Numbered from the stretch's first letter, positions 46,132 to 58,389 are shown. The stretch is DNA of 64,000 bases from Piliocolobus tephrosceles (GCF_002776525.5 NC_045444.1:28015902-28079901); one strand, 5' to 3'. Numbers and translations: made by a program. Notes: generated from the sequence alone by a model not told the origin.

Positions 46132-46556
46132 TGATATGGTTTGGATATGTCTCCCTTCAAAATCTCATGTTGAAATGTGATTCCCAATATTGGAGCTGGG
46201 GCCAAGTGGGAGGTATTAGATCATGGATGCAGAGACTTCATGAATGGCTTAGTGCTATCCCCTTGGTGATGAGTGAGTTCTCACTCTGTTAATTCCTGTG
46301 AGATCTGGTTGTTTAAAAGAGTGTGGCACCTCCCCACCAACCTTGCTTCTGCTCTCACCACACAATACACTTTCTTATCCTTTGACTTTCTGCCATAAAT
46401 GGAATCTTCCTGATGCCTCACCAGAAGCCAAGGAGATGTCAACCAAAGAGATGCATGCTTCCTGTACAGCCTGCAGAACCATGGACCTATTAAATCCCTT
46501 TTCTTTATAAATGACTCAGATATTTGATTATAGGAATGCAAGAATTGACTAACACA
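46132..46556 (+). mobile_element. ERVL-MaLR LTR (MST/MLT1-type), 5' LTR
   Basis: TGATATGGTTTGGATATGTC start and TGACTAACACA end, 425 bp, with MaLR landmarks 'caatattggagctggggcc' and 'tctggttgtttaaaagagtgtggcacctcc'. It is followed directly by MaLR internal sequence, so it is a 5' LTR and not a solo LTR. Confidence 0.88.
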
Positions 46557-47265
46557 GAAGATTGGTAACAGGAGTAGAGTGTTGCTATAACAATATCTGA
46601 AAATGTAGAAGCAGCTCTGGAACTGGGTGATGAGCAGAAGTTGGAACAGTTTGAAGGGCCCAGAAGGATAGGAGGATAAGAAAAAGTTTGGAACTTATTA
46701 GAGACTGGTTAAATAGTTATGATCAAAATGCTGATGGAAATATGGACAGTGAAGTCCAGGCTGATGTCTCAGAAGGAAATGAGGACCTTATTGGGAACTA
46801 AAGTAAAAGTCACTCATGTTACATCCTAGCAAAAAGCTGCTTGGCTGCATTGTGTCAAGGTCCTAGAGATCTATGGAAGTTTTAACCTAAGGTTAACAAC
46901 TTATAGTATCTGGCAGAACAAATGTCTAAGCAGCAAAGCATTCACAAAGTGGTGTGGCTGCTCCTAAACACATATAATCAGATATAAAAGCAAAGGAATA
47001 ACTTAACATTAGGACTTATATTTAAAAGGGAAACAGAGCATAAATGTTTGGAAAATTTGCAGCCTGACCATGTGGCAGAGAGAGAGAAAAAAAAGCATTT
47101 TTAGGAGAGAAACACAAGAGGGCTGTGGAGCAACCATGTACTAAATAGCATAACTGAAAGGGAGCCAAGTGCTAATATCCAAAATACTAGGAAAAAGGCC
47201 TTGAAGGCATTTCAGAAGTTTTCAGGACAGTCCCTCCTTTCACAGTCCCAGAGGTCTAGGAGGAA
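46557..47265 (+). mobile_element. MaLR internal (non-coding gag-like) fragment
   Basis: Begins at the primer-binding region ('gaagattggtaacaggagtag') and continues with 'gaagcagctctggaactgggtgatgagcagaagttgg' and 'gtcccagaggtctaggaggaaag'. MaLRs are non-autonomous and depend on ERVL proteins. No open frame; the 3' LTR is missing. Confidence 0.8.
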
Positions 47266-47266
47266 A

Positions 47267-47435
47267 GAATGATTTCATACTCAGCAAAGATATGCTTCAC
47301 AAATGATGGAGAAATAAAGTTATTTCCCAGATAAGCAAAAGAGGGAATTCAACACTAGACCAGTGTTTTAAAAAATGCTCAAGGTAGTCCTAAGTATGGA
47401 AACTAAAAGACTATAATCTCTATCATGAAAACACA
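47267..47435 (+). mobile_element. Old LINE-1 ORF1 3' end fragment
   Basis: 'atactcagcaaagatatgcttcac', 'agataagcaaaagagggaattcaacactagaccagtg' and 'aatgctcaaggtagtcc' follow the end of L1 ORF1 in sense. Confidence 0.75.
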
Positions 47436-47437
47436 TC

Positions 47438-47580
47438 CGGTGGGTCACGCCTGTAATCCCAGCACTTTGGGAGGCCAAGGCAGGTGGATCACTTGAGTCA
47501 GGAGTTTCAGACCAGCCTGATCAACATGGGGAAACCCTGTCTCTACTAAATACAAAAAAATTAGTCGGGCATGGTGGCAC
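47438..47580 (+). mobile_element. Alu fragment, lacking both ends
   Basis: Left arm from 'ggtgggtcacgcctgtaatccc' to the start of the right arm ('ttagtcgggcatggtggcacg'), then non-Alu sequence. There is no A tail, so its 3' end was lost by rearrangement rather than by truncated integration. Confidence 0.88.
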
Positions 47581-47742
47581 GTCCCCACTCTATGCCATAG
47601 ACATGTAGAGTTATGTATCAATTAAAAATAATAATAAAAGTGCAAATGAAAAAAGAAAAAATGAAAACATTTGAGTGAGCAGGTAGTGAGTTAGCTGTTA
47701 ATATTTGGCTGATTGTCATGTAATTGGAAGAAGCTAGAATTG

Positions 47743-48425
47743 TTTTTTTTTTTTTTTTTTTTTTCCCTCTCTCTCTCTCTTTTTTCGTTGTGTCTCAGCC
47801 AGGTTTTGGGATCAGGATAATGCTGGCCTCATAAAATGAGTTAGGGAGGAGTCCATCCCTCTTTTTTTATTGTTTGGAATAGTTTCAGAAGGAATGGTAC
47901 CAGATCCTCTTTGTACCTCTGGTAGAATTCAGCTGTGAATCTGTCTGGTCCTGGACTTTTTTTGGTTGGTAGGCTATTAATTATTGCCTCAATTTCAGAA
48001 GTTGTTATTGGTCTTTTCAGGGATTCAACTTCTTTCTGGTTTAGTCTTGTGTCCAGAAATTTATTCATTTCTTCTGGATTTTATAGTTTATTTGTGTAGA
48101 GATGTTTATAGTATAGTATTCTCCGATGGTACTTTGTATTTCTGTGGAATCGGTGGTGATATGCCTTTTATCATTTTTTATTGCATCTATTTGATTCTTC
48201 TCTCTTTTCTTCTTAATTAGTCTGGCTAGTGGTCTATCTATTTTGTTGATCTTTCCTAAAACCCAGCTCCTGGATTCACTAATTTCTTGAAGGGCTTTTT
48301 GTGTCTCTATTTCCTTCAGATCTGCTCTGATTTTAGTTATTTCTTGTCTTCTGCTAGCTTTTGAATTTGTTTCCTCTTGCTTTTCTAGTTGTTTTAATTG
48401 TGATGTTAGAGTGTCATTGGTTAGT
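47743..48425 (-). mobile_element. Internal L1PA fragment, truncated at both ends, with poly(A)
   Basis: On the minus strand this is ORF2 from just before the reverse-transcriptase region through its N-terminal part. It stops at the internal A-rich site 'gacacaacgaaaaaagagag', then a (GA)n run (47766-47780) and 22 A (47743-47764). So it has neither the L1 5' end nor its normal 3' UTR. A frameshift near 48066 coincides with a 5-bp duplication ('actatactat'), and a small deletion follows. No target duplication found. Confidence 0.88.
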
Positions 48426-48430
48426 GTCAT
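47841..48430 (-). pseudogene. L1 ORF2 fragment (RT N-terminal region), frameshifted
   Basis: Two open pieces, 48430-48065 (121 codons, with 'SRSWVLGKINKIDRPLARL') and 48068-47841 (75 codons, with 'SLPTKKSPGPDRFTAEFYQ'). Together they cover the segment linking the endonuclease to the reverse transcriptase and the first RT motif. The frame change between them makes it inactive. Neither catalytic centre is present. Confidence 0.88.
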
Positions 48431-48489
48431 TACAACAGATATCTAGCTGTCTAAGGAACAGCCTTAAGCAAAATGATACATATCAGTCA

Positions 48490-48935
48490 TTGTGTAGAAA
48501 TATTAGTTCTATGAAGGAATGGATAAGCAACATGTGTCAAATACATACAATAGAATATTATCTCACCTTACAAATGAAGGAAATTCTGAAATACACTACA
48601 ATATGGATGAACTTAAAGACATTATCCTAAGTGAAATAAGCCAGTCACAAAAAGACAACTACTGTATGATTTCACTTTTATGAAGTGTTTAGAGTAGTCA
48701 AAATCATGAAGAAAGAGAGTAGGATGGTGATTGTCAGGGGCTGAGAGGACAGGCAATGGGGATTTATTATTTCGTGGGTGTCGAATTTCAGTTTTATAAG
48801 ATGCAGAGTTCTGGCGATGAGTGGTGGTACTGGGTACAACAATATGAACGCATTTTATACCCTTGAACTGAACACTTTAAAGTGATTAAAATGGCAAATT
48901 TCATGTTGTGTGCATTTTAACACAACAAAAATAGG
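48490..48935 (+). mobile_element. Old LINE-1 (L1M) 3' end
   Basis: 'gaatggataagcaacatgtg', 'aatagaatattatctcacc', 'gtgaaataagccagtcacaaaaagac', 'gtcaggggctgagaggacaggc' and 'gcattttaacacaacaaaaa' give the L1M 3' end in order. Confidence 0.9.
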
Positions 48936-50403
48936 AAAAAAAAATGTCAGTTCTGTATCTTCTGAGATCAACTCCAAAGGCAACCTTTGAAAGAAAGATT
49001 TTATTTATGTGAACTTTCTAGATTATAATAGATTATGTTTCATACGGGAGATGTACAATAATTTTTTTGAATTTCATTGCATTGCGTTTTGATCTTTGAA
49101 AAGCACAGCACAATATGATGGTTAAATAATTAAGATGAACATTGTAAACTCTCCAAAATTTCTTATGATGTCTGACATTTGGATATCCCAAATGTGTCCA
49201 GGAAGTCAAGGGCATGTCTGTGTATACGCATAAGACACTTTCTAGGAAGGTGCATGTTAATAGGTAAACAGTGAAAAGTGAGTTTCTGACAGTTATATTC
49301 TATACTTTTCTAAATTTCTTTAATTGTTTACAATGAAAATCATTTAAATTTGTATTAAAGATATATAACTAAAGTGGAGATTAACTTCAGTATAGAATGA
49401 GTAGAATCCAAACACAAGTGACAAGTGAGACTGGGGAAATAATGAGTAACTAAGAGAAGATAAGAAAAATGGGATAATGTTAGAAAGAAATAGAAAAGGT
49501 TTAGGGGAGTGCAAAACAGGAGAATTGACGGGTTCTATAGGCAAAGTCATTATATTTCAAATATTCGCATCATGCTAATTCTGCCTTCATAAAAAATAAC
49601 ATTGTGATTCAGAGAAAATCCCCATGGCTTAAAGTCTCCAAATCAAAATAAGTTAAAGCATGTGAAGTATTTAAACCATTCCACATTTCAGGTGCTATGA
49701 TAGACATTAAAGATACAAATGTAATTGTGAATCAAAACCAGTGTAATTTCTGTGCTTAGCTTAGACAATAGTGAAGCTGGACATACAATCCTGTAAGTAT
49801 AGTAAGTATTACTGTGACTGAGGAAAACCAATCTGCTGCTTGCTCCATGAAATACCTGCTTCTGGAAAATAAGACTAAAACAACTACAGATTACTTATGA
49901 ATACAAACAGTCTTCTCGTCAGGCAGTGCTTCAAGACTTTCATTTCTCTGTGCTCACCACTTCAAAGCTATTTTGTCATAAACTCGAATCAGCTCCACAC
50001 ATTGCAGGATACACCTTGAAGTCAACCAGCCAGGCCAGGACTACAACATTGCAAATGCCCTCCAATGGCCTCCTCTTCTGAGATACAACAAGACTCTGTT
50101 AAGATGGTGTTCTTCCATACTGCATTACTCAATTTAATGTTTTTTCTGGTGTTGTGTTGTAGAAGTTGACTGTTAATACATTGTTTCTGCCTTTAAGGAA
50201 CTCAGAAGTTCAGAAACCATGATATCTTGAAACTTACCTAGATACTTGTATATTAGACTTAAAGGGATTAAAAATTGTATTGAACCTTGCTCAGCCACTA
50301 TAATTCTTCAGGGGCCCTATGTACATTCATCCATTCAACTATTTGAGATACATGATTGTATTAATTGAAAACACATTACATGCATGGAGTAGTGTCAAAG
50401 CAG
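48936..50403. other. No gene recognised
   Basis: AT-rich; weak reverse L2 homology may exist at 49690-49800. No coding-like frame. Confidence 0.45.
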
Positions 50404-50512
50404 TATTTGAAAATTTATATTTTCAAATATAAATATTTTGAAAATTTATATTNNNNNNNNNNTATTTTGAAAATTTATATTTTCAAATATAAATATTTTG
50501 AAAATTTATGTT
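50404..50512. repeat. AT-rich self-complementary minisatellite with a 10-N gap
   Basis: A unit of about 31 bp, built around 'ttgaaaatttatattttcaa', repeats on both sides of N at 50453-50462. Each unit is itself close to an inverted repeat. Confidence 0.9.
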
Positions 50513-51843
50513 TACTATACACAGGAAGATTGGAACCTATCAGTGAGGCAAACATACACACAACCATAATAAAAAAGACAATAATACTTATCATTAAGTA
50601 TACACAGGTGCCAATGGAATTATAGAAGTTACCAACATGTACCTAGAGAACTCAGCAAAAATGTCATGACCAAGTTTGTGAGTCAAGTATAGGTTAGAAG
50701 GCACTTGAAAAGGTAAAAGTAATACATGAAAGAAATAAAAACTAGTATTCCATGTTTGGGAATCTGCAACAGTCTAACATTATTGGATTATACTGTATAA
50801 AATGTTTGTAGACAATAGATTTCAATTTGTTAAGAAGTTGGTACAAAACCTTGTAAATAATAACAATCATTAAAGAATATTGAGCATGGGAAAAAAATTG
50901 CTTCTCACTACATGTTAGCCCAATTTTTTCTGGCAACGCTGTGAAGGATAATTTATTAAGGGATAAGAATATAGGTACAGCGACCAGCCAGAAAGCTATT
51001 GCAGTGAGGGGAGGATTAGAACAAGCTAAACTAAAAAGGTTGAATTAAGACAGTTTAAAATTGATTTATCATTAAATGAAGATGTCCAAAATGAAGTTGC
51101 AATTTTCAGATCATTATCAATAGGTAATTGGTCGATTATTGTGCTATTTAATGAAACACCGATGATGGGCAAATATTTTCATAATAGTCTTGAAACATTT
51201 CTAGACTCATTATAGACAACATATCAATCTTATTTAATGAATCAATAGTATTGATCTGCTCAAATACATGCAGTTTTCTTTATTTAACTGACTATGGAAA
51301 AATGAATGGCCTTGCCATGGGTTGTTAATAATGATGAAGAGAAATGGTGGCTATAAAAGTTTATAAAATAATTCATAAATGGTTTATATATCCATCAACG
51401 CCAGCAATTAGCCAGTGTCAATCACGTCTTGAACTTAAACTTATTGAAAAGATAATATATAAAATAGTCTAACACAGGATGCCTACTATATTAAGTTTTA
51501 CTGTATATTTTGTCATCATGGTCTGTATGAAGGCACAATAAGGGGTGAGAAAATCATTTTTGCTCTACATTTTATTAGAAATCTGAACCTGAATATGGTT
51601 GGATCAAATGACAGCCTTAAAAACGGAAAGTTGAAGAATTGAATAGGAAAAAAGTGATTTTTAGAATAGTAAAGTGAAATTGAAACAGAATAGGTTTACT
51701 TTGAATGCCAAAGAATGACAGATAGAAAGTCTATGAGTTGTTTTCTTATATGTTATTTTTACAGCAAGGATGTTAAATTAGAACATCCTTATACATAAAG
51801 AAGTACTCACTGGATCTGGGCATCTCAACTGTTTATACTCATG
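50513..51843. other. No gene or clear repeat recognised
   Basis: AT-rich single-copy-looking sequence. Confidence 0.45.
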
Positions 51844-51849
51844 AATAAA

Positions 51850-52117
51850 TGGATGTGGTGGCTCCCGCCTGTAATCCCAGCACTTTGGGAGGCCTAGGCG
51901 AGCGGATCACGAGGTCAAGGTGATCAAGACCATCCTGGCTAACACGATGAAACCCCGCCTCTACTAAAAAATAGGAAAAATTAGCCGGGCATGGTGGCTG
52001 GCGCCTGTAGTCCCAGCTACTAGGGAGGCTGAGGCAGGAGAATTGTGTGAACCCAGGAGGCCGAGCTTGCAGTGAGTCGAGATCACGCCACTGCACTCCT
52101 GCCTAAAAATAAATAAA
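51850..52117 (+). mobile_element. AluY SINE, slightly 5'-truncated
   Basis: Starts about 10 bases inside the consensus ('tgtggtggctcccgcc') and ends in an AAAT-rich tail. 'aataaatgga' on both sides (51844 and 52118) is the probable target duplication. The middle shows 'cacgaggtcaaggtgatcaagaccatcc'. Confidence 0.93.
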
Positions 52118-52127
52118 ATAAATGGAC

Positions 52128-53213
52128 ATGAAAGAATCTTTACTTCTTAAAGTAAGACCCTGCTAAATGTTGCCTGCTGTGACATGTTAAAGAGAAATTT
52201 GATTATGCATAGTGCACCTAGCCGGGTGCATTATGAGTTGCTGTTGAAATACACAAACTAATTATATTTGTATCAAGGATTCTAGCATTTGATGGATTGC
52301 TAGATAGCATAAAGCTTTTAAAGACATTTGCTTAAAGCAACATTTTTACTTTACTATTAAGGTGGCTAGAAGGTCGAACCTCACCTATTAACAGAAGAGA
52401 TACGACCCATCTGTTTTCTGAATAGCACAACCATTTTTCATTGTTTTAAAATACAGATTTTATTATTATCCAGATATAGAATGGCAAACAGATCAGGAGA
52501 TAATTGTTATTAAAAAGACAGTTTGCTACTCACAGTTCCCAAGAAGAGGGGGTCTGCCAAGTTATGCAGAGGCCACATAGGAAACCACCAGGGTAGGTCA
52601 GAAGGCACAGGAGCCAGAGGAAAATATGGGCAAGAACCTTTGCTGTGGGTTCTACAGGAAGGGAGGAGCAAGTCAGGGTAAGCAGCCTTATGATTGGCTA
52701 GTTTGAATAATTTTAGCGGGCTTTAGGGGGTACCATCTATCTCTAGTTGTTTAGGATCTTATCCTGGGGTAATTAGAGCAGGAGAATAGTGGGCCAGATT
52801 GTAAGAGAGCCTGATTCTTTACAAGGTGGTTGACTTGTGGGCTCTGGATTGATTGGTTTGTATATGAAAGGAGAGCTCACAAGTGAGACCTTTACTGTCT
52901 TTAGCTCTGGGAGGAGCAGTCTCTCCAGAATTAGCAAGGTTTCAGATGTCAAAGCATCGGAAATACAGAAATAAAAAAGCATGAATAATACAACTCATCA
53001 ATGTCAAAACCTTTCTGTTTAGTCACTCAAAAAAGAAACACAAAAACAGTTAAATCTGTTCTTCCTTACAGCAGGTCCCAAGAGGTTAATCTTAACAACA
53101 ACTAGAGATTTCTGGACTGGCAGTACTCTCAAGTTTAGAGAGCCTAGAAACTAGAAAATTTATAATTGCCTTTGCTTTTGCTTTCCCGTGACTTCTTAAA
53201 ACATATCATGGTT
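52128..53213. other. Unassigned; possible old LTR-like repeat
   Basis: 52490-53000 is GC-richer and resembles part of a dispersed LTR-type repeat ('gcgggctttagggggtaccatctatctc', 'gagcctgattctttacaaggtggttgac'), but I cannot name it. Confidence 0.35.
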
Positions 53214-53888
53214 GCAGTAGGTAGCTAGTCAGGCTTCAGCGGGGAAGGAGAGGGCGCCCCCCACCAATTAGGAATGTTAAGCGACCATCAGGTGATGGTC
53301 AGGCAGTTGTCATACTAAAATAATAATTGGTTGCAGCCGGCGCCAGGGAGAGAGGCAATTTCCCAATAGATGAAAACACTTGAAATTTGTAATCAGCAGC
53401 TTCCAAACAGATATCAGGAATTGAGTGAATGGGCTCAAGCATGCACATTAAGAAACAAAATGGCGGAGTATGACTTGCAGGTGGCATTCCACCAGAAAGG
53501 GGAAGAAAGCCTCAGGCGAGCATGCGTACAACTTCCTAAACACATTGCACACACTCACCTCCCAGCCGCAAGGCGGGCACCACACATGCGGGAGGCTTAC
53601 CTTAAGAGAAGAATGAAGGGACAGGCGTGAAGGACACTGAAATAGGTCACCATATAAATCCTAGGTTCAAGGTTAAATGGGGCCCGTGACCTCAACGGTG
53701 CCTGCTTGCATTCTTCTAAATATACTTTCCTTTCTTTCCTGCTCTGAAGCCGTTTAAAAAACTTCTACTCCTGCTCTAAAACTTGCCGCGGTCTCTTCTT
53801 CTGCCTTATGCTCCTCAGTCAATTTTTTTCTGAGGAGGAGGCAAGAATTCAGGTTGCAGCAGACCTGTACAGATTCACCGCCGGTAAC
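53214..53888 (+). mobile_element. Endogenous retrovirus LTR (ERV1-like), solo
   Basis: A GC-rich island: 'ggcgccccccaccaatta', 'cagccggcgccagggagagaggc', 'aacaaaatggcgg', 'gccgcaaggcgggcacc', then an R/U5-type end 'gaggaggaggcaagaattcaggttgcagcagacctgtacagattcaccgccgg'. Approximate ends; no target duplication fixed. No internal genes attached. An 86-codon frame inside (53370-53630) has no known domain. Exact family not resolved. Confidence 0.75.
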
Positions 53889-54327
53889 TTGGATATTCAC
53901 CAACCCTAATACCACGAATTCAAAAAACTATATTCAAAGTAAAGGTGAATGTCTTTTCCTGTTTGCCTAGGGGAATAAGAACATGGGTTCGTGTTTAAAA
54001 TCATCTGGTAGAGAAGAAATTTAAAACAGAATTGAGTTTGCCCCTTTGTAATTCAAATAAATTAACTCATAATCTACAGCAGATGAAAATATATTTCACT
54101 CTAAAGCTTGTAATAACTTTATTATAATACGTTTCTATGAAGAGGACAATGTGAGGTTGTTTCTCTCCACCTTTAATATTGTACATTCAAAAATACAGAG
54201 GGTAATCTTCATTGAAGCCTTTAGGATAAAATAAGCCCCATGCACAATGTTCAGAGTGAAATGTGTAAGATTATGATTTTTTTTAAACAATGCCTTTTGG
54301 TTTTAGTACAAATAGCTTTAAGATGTT
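53889..54327. other. No feature recognised
   Basis: AT-rich spacer. Confidence 0.45.
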
Positions 54328-54341
54328 TGCAAATCAATTTT

Positions 54342-54662
54342 TTTTTTTTTTTTTTTGAGACGGAGTCTCGCTCTGTCGCCCAGGCTAGAGTGCTGTGGCC
54401 GATCTCAGCTCACTGCAAGCTCCGCCTCCCGGGTTCCCGCCATTCTCCTGCCATTCTCCTGCCATTCTCCTGCCATTCTCCTGCCTCCGGAGTAGCTGGG
54501 ACTACAGGCGCCGCCACTTCGCCCGGCTAGTTTTTTGTATTTTTTAGTAGAGACGGGGTTTCACCGGGTTAGCCAGGATGGTCTCGATCTCCTGACCTCG
54601 TGATCCGCCCGTCTCGGCCTCTCAAAGTGCTGGGATTAAAGGCTTGAGCCACCGCGCCCGGC
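54342..54662 (-). mobile_element. AluY, Old World monkey type, reverse, with internal expansion
   Basis: Little-diverged reverse AluY with target duplication 'tgcaaatcaatttt' (54328-54341 and 54663-54676). The right arm contains a four-fold 11-bp repeat at 54441-54484 where a normal Alu has one copy. Confidence 0.96.
54441..54484. repeat. 4 x 11-bp tandem repeat inside AluY
   Basis: Four perfect copies of 'cattctcctgc'. The neighbouring 'tcagcctccc' of the consensus is partly lost at the repeat edge ('ctccggagtagc'). Confidence 0.97.
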
Positions 54663-54676
54663 TGCAAATCAATTTT

Positions 54677-55745
54677 ATTTGTATCTACTTCGTAAGTATT
54701 ATTAAGACTGAACCATATGTCAAATCAAGAATGTAACAGGTTCAAGAAGTTTTGTCTTTAAATGAATCAAGAGGTATCTATAAGCACTCAGCCATTCAAC
54801 AAGTGTCTGCTGACTTCCAAATTTTATATATTAGGTTTGGTTATTGTAGAGACAAAATAGTAAATGCTTATTACAAGATTTACAATTATCCCTGTAGAAC
54901 TAGGAGATCATTTTTAAATGCACATTTCAATTTGGTTGTTCCTGAAATAAGAGTGCACACAGTCCCAGGGTTTTCAGATCACGCACATACATCTTAACAG
55001 TGCACATTACAACCTAATCCTGGAGTCAATTAATAAGTTGGTTGAAATAGCAGTTTGATTAAAATCTCAGATGTGCTAATTCGCTTTCCTAGTGCCCTTT
55101 AATTAAGACTTTAATAGAGTCTGCAATTACCTGCAAATTTTTTCTTTGTCTTAAATATTTGTGCTTCTATCTTTAACTTTCAAAGCTCCTTCAACTCACC
55201 AAGCAGAAGAAAGAAGTCTTAGAAATTAAGCTAAAGTATATAGAAAATAGGCATATTTTCCTTCAACAGGATGGACAACTACTACATGACTTTAAAACAA
55301 ATATCGCAATTTAATTTGCAAAATGGGTTTTTTTACTCTATAATATGATGTTTTGTGTGTGTGGTGGTGAAAAACATTACTATTGGTGAATGAGGCAGTA
55401 TTCTGTGGACATTTTCTACTCGAAGTATCTTGTACTTAGTTGAATTTGAATATAGAAAACTTAATACTCAAATTTAAGTTTTTCATGTTGAAAGTTTATG
55501 AGAAAAACAGAACTTTTTCCTCATCTCTTTTTAGCAATTGTTTTTGTGCTTTTATACTCTGTATAAAGCATTGTTCAAAGTGCTTTGCATAAACTGTCAT
55601 TTACTACTCCAAAAAAATAAAAAAAAAAAACAAGCAAGTACACAGAGCTCAGTCTGATGCTTTATTTTTTAATAAGCAGATGTCTATACTTTTAAAAATA
55701 TAGCAGAAAAAGACCACCTATGTTTGATTGCCCCACCAAAACAAC
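54677..55745. other. No gene; weak reverse L2 trace
   Basis: 54800-54870 may be the reverse of an L2 3' end ('cattcaacaagtgtctgctgac'). The rest is unassigned. Confidence 0.4.
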
Positions 55746-55752
55746 TGCCCTC

Positions 55753-55827
55753 TGAGCCACTATTGCACCACTGCACTCTAGCCTGGGGGACAGAGCAAGA
55801 CTCTGTCTCAAAAAAAAAAAAAAAAAG
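55753..55827 (+). mobile_element. Very short 5'-truncated Alu
   Basis: Only the last 55-60 bases of the right arm ('tgagccactattgcaccactgcactctagcc') plus a 17-A tail. 'tgccctc' on both sides (55746-55752 and 55828-55834) is a 7-bp target duplication, so this is a bona fide truncated insertion. Confidence 0.9.
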
Positions 55828-55834
55828 TGCCCTC

Positions 55835-57966
55835 CCACCTACCCTCAAAATTTTCTTTCAGAGAAGTATTGGGTCTGTTGCTAGGAAACATGTCAAAAAT
55901 TGAATAAAAAAATTTCAAGGACAATATAAAAACATGCATCATGCCACATATTGGAAAGTATCAAAACAATGAAAAAAAAAAAAAAAATGTAGTTCCCAGC
56001 TTATTTTAGAAGTGCAAACTAATGAGGATTCCATGTTTGAGGAATTAGCACTTGAAAGACATTCTACTATATTTAATGATTCAGAATATAAAAGTTTATA
56101 AAATATATGACTTGACAAGTTATGAATTTGTTCAACTTATAAAAAATAAAAAAATATGAAAAAATGTATGTTTTAAAGTCACATAAAGTAAGCGCATTGC
56201 AACACTGGTGATTTAAGAGAGGAAACTGAAGAGCATTTGTTAAATCACTTTGTATAGTACAGTATTTTAAAAACAAATTTGCACCACCATTTTGTTGACA
56301 AATATTCACAGTTTTTGAAACGGAAAAATTATATACCACATAGAAATTACAGGCATTTTAAGTTATTTAGTCTATGCTTAATCCATAAAATAAATGAAGT
56401 AATATTTTGTAATTGATCTATTTATACACAAATAGTACACATTCATGTTACTGTATTATTAGAAGCATTATATATAAATGAAACAACTAGGTTTATAAAT
56501 ATTTCTTTTTGGTTTATATGGTAATATCTGACTCTAACCAATGAAATACTTCGTATTTACATATTTTCAAATATTTTTCTAAAGAAGAAATAAAAAGTTT
56601 CAGAAAATCTTTGCAATAATAATAAAAATAGTTTATTAAGTTTTAGCAAATCCTGGTGCCAGTGCTTTAGAGCATACACATTGTCTAATACTTTTCCTTC
56701 TTCACTTGTAAGCGTCTCCTCTTTCCTTATTGTACTATTATTCTCCATTTGGATTGTGCAATTCCCTGTAATATAACATTTTGTTTCTTTCTTACTTCAA
56801 GGTCTTCTAAGAGCAAATAACATGTTTTGCTTTCTTGAAGTACATTCCACATAACTGGTACATTACCACATTCCTATTAAATAATGAGAAATAATAAAAA
56901 GATTACATATTTGAAACCACACTTTCTTGCTGAAAAGCTATAGAGTCAACATAAAAGAAGCAAATACATGATCAAGAAATATTTCTTACAAGATGAAAAT
57001 TTTATAGAAATTTGTGAACCATCTCCTAGAATCTTAAAAAGAATTTATAACTGCATATCATCCACCACGGACAATCTTTAGAATGAACTATTTCACATTA
57101 AACACATATTAACTAATATATATTTATATATATTTATAATTCTCTAATCAGTTGATATAAAATAGATATTTCCGATGTTCTATTACAACTAGAATATTTT
57201 CAGTCTCCACTGAATAAAATTAGGTGTAGTAGAGTTATAAAATGAAAAAATGCATAATTAGATAACATTAAATCTAGTGGTTAAGACTTAATTTCCTTGA
57301 TAGCAATTTTAAGATAAAAATGTAGGTGATACATTCAGGGACTCTGCTCTCTCTGCTAAGTTTTGTGGATAGTCTACAAAGGCTAAATATCAAAAATAGT
57401 ATTTTTTCAAGAAATGGGTGCAGCGCAAATACTAGTGGACTGAGTCAAGGTAACATATACTGAGGTAAAATATCTGTGCTTAGTTAAAGGAGATACACGC
57501 AAAGAAAGAAATAGCCTGAATTACTGATGTTATGAAAATTAGAATATTTTGTAGGTGAATCAAGAGTATTGGGAGTCATAAAACATTTTAAAAAGAATAT
57601 TCAAAAAATTTGGATACACTTTAAGAATAAACAGCAATATTTAGCTACATGGAATGAACGCCTTGTATTGGTAGAAATAAAGGAACCCAACCTAGTGAGA
57701 AAAAAAAAAAGTTATAAGGAGCAAATGGATATTATTACCTTGTCAAGGTATACTCACTGATCTCTGAGTAAAGATACTCTGTTTTAATCAATGTAATTAT
57801 GTTGCCCCTCCCCCATAATAAGACCATTGAGTGTATCACTTTTAGAAAAGTTGAACTCCTGGTGCTTCTCATTCTTTGGTAAAATAGTAACATATCTGGA
57901 ACATAATCTCACATGTTTAGCTATCAGTTATGGTAGTAGAAACAACTTCCACAGGGTCACAATTAA
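55835..57966. other. Long AT-rich stretch, nothing recognised
   Basis: About 2.1 kb without a recognised repeat. Open frames are under 90 codons and low-complexity. Confidence 0.45.
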
Positions 57967-57976
57967 AATAAGACTA

Positions 57977-58264
57977 GGCTGGGCAAGTGGTTCACACCTA
58001 CAATCGCAGCACTTTGGGAGGCCGAGGTGGGCAGATTATGAGGTCAGGAGTTTGAGACTAGCCTGGCCAACATGGTGAAACCCCGTCTCTACTAAAATAC
58101 AAAAAAGTAGCTGGACGTGGTGGTGCATGCCTGTAGTCCCAGCTACTCGGGAGATTGAGACAGGAGAATTGCTGGAACACTGGAGGTGGAGGTAGCAGTG
58201 AGCCAAGAGCATGCCACTGTACACCAGTCTGGAGACAGAGACTCTGTCTCAAAAAATAAAATAC
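57977..58264 (+). mobile_element. AluS SINE
   Basis: Full dimer starting 'ggctgggcaagtggttcacacc'. 'aataagac' before (57967-57974) and after (58265-58272) is an 8-bp target duplication. Confidence 0.94.
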
Positions 58265-58389
58265 AATAAGACGATATTTTTTTTCAGTGCAAATGTCATA
58301 GCTTATATTTAGAAAAGGCACAGTAGAAAAGTTTTCATATCTCCCCAAACTTCTCCTTATATTGATAACAACAATCAAAATGAGTATGT

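Noticed and set aside
53370..53630. 86-codon frame in a GC-rich island
   Set aside because: The island is an ERV LTR and not a CpG-island promoter of a gene. No known protein reading.
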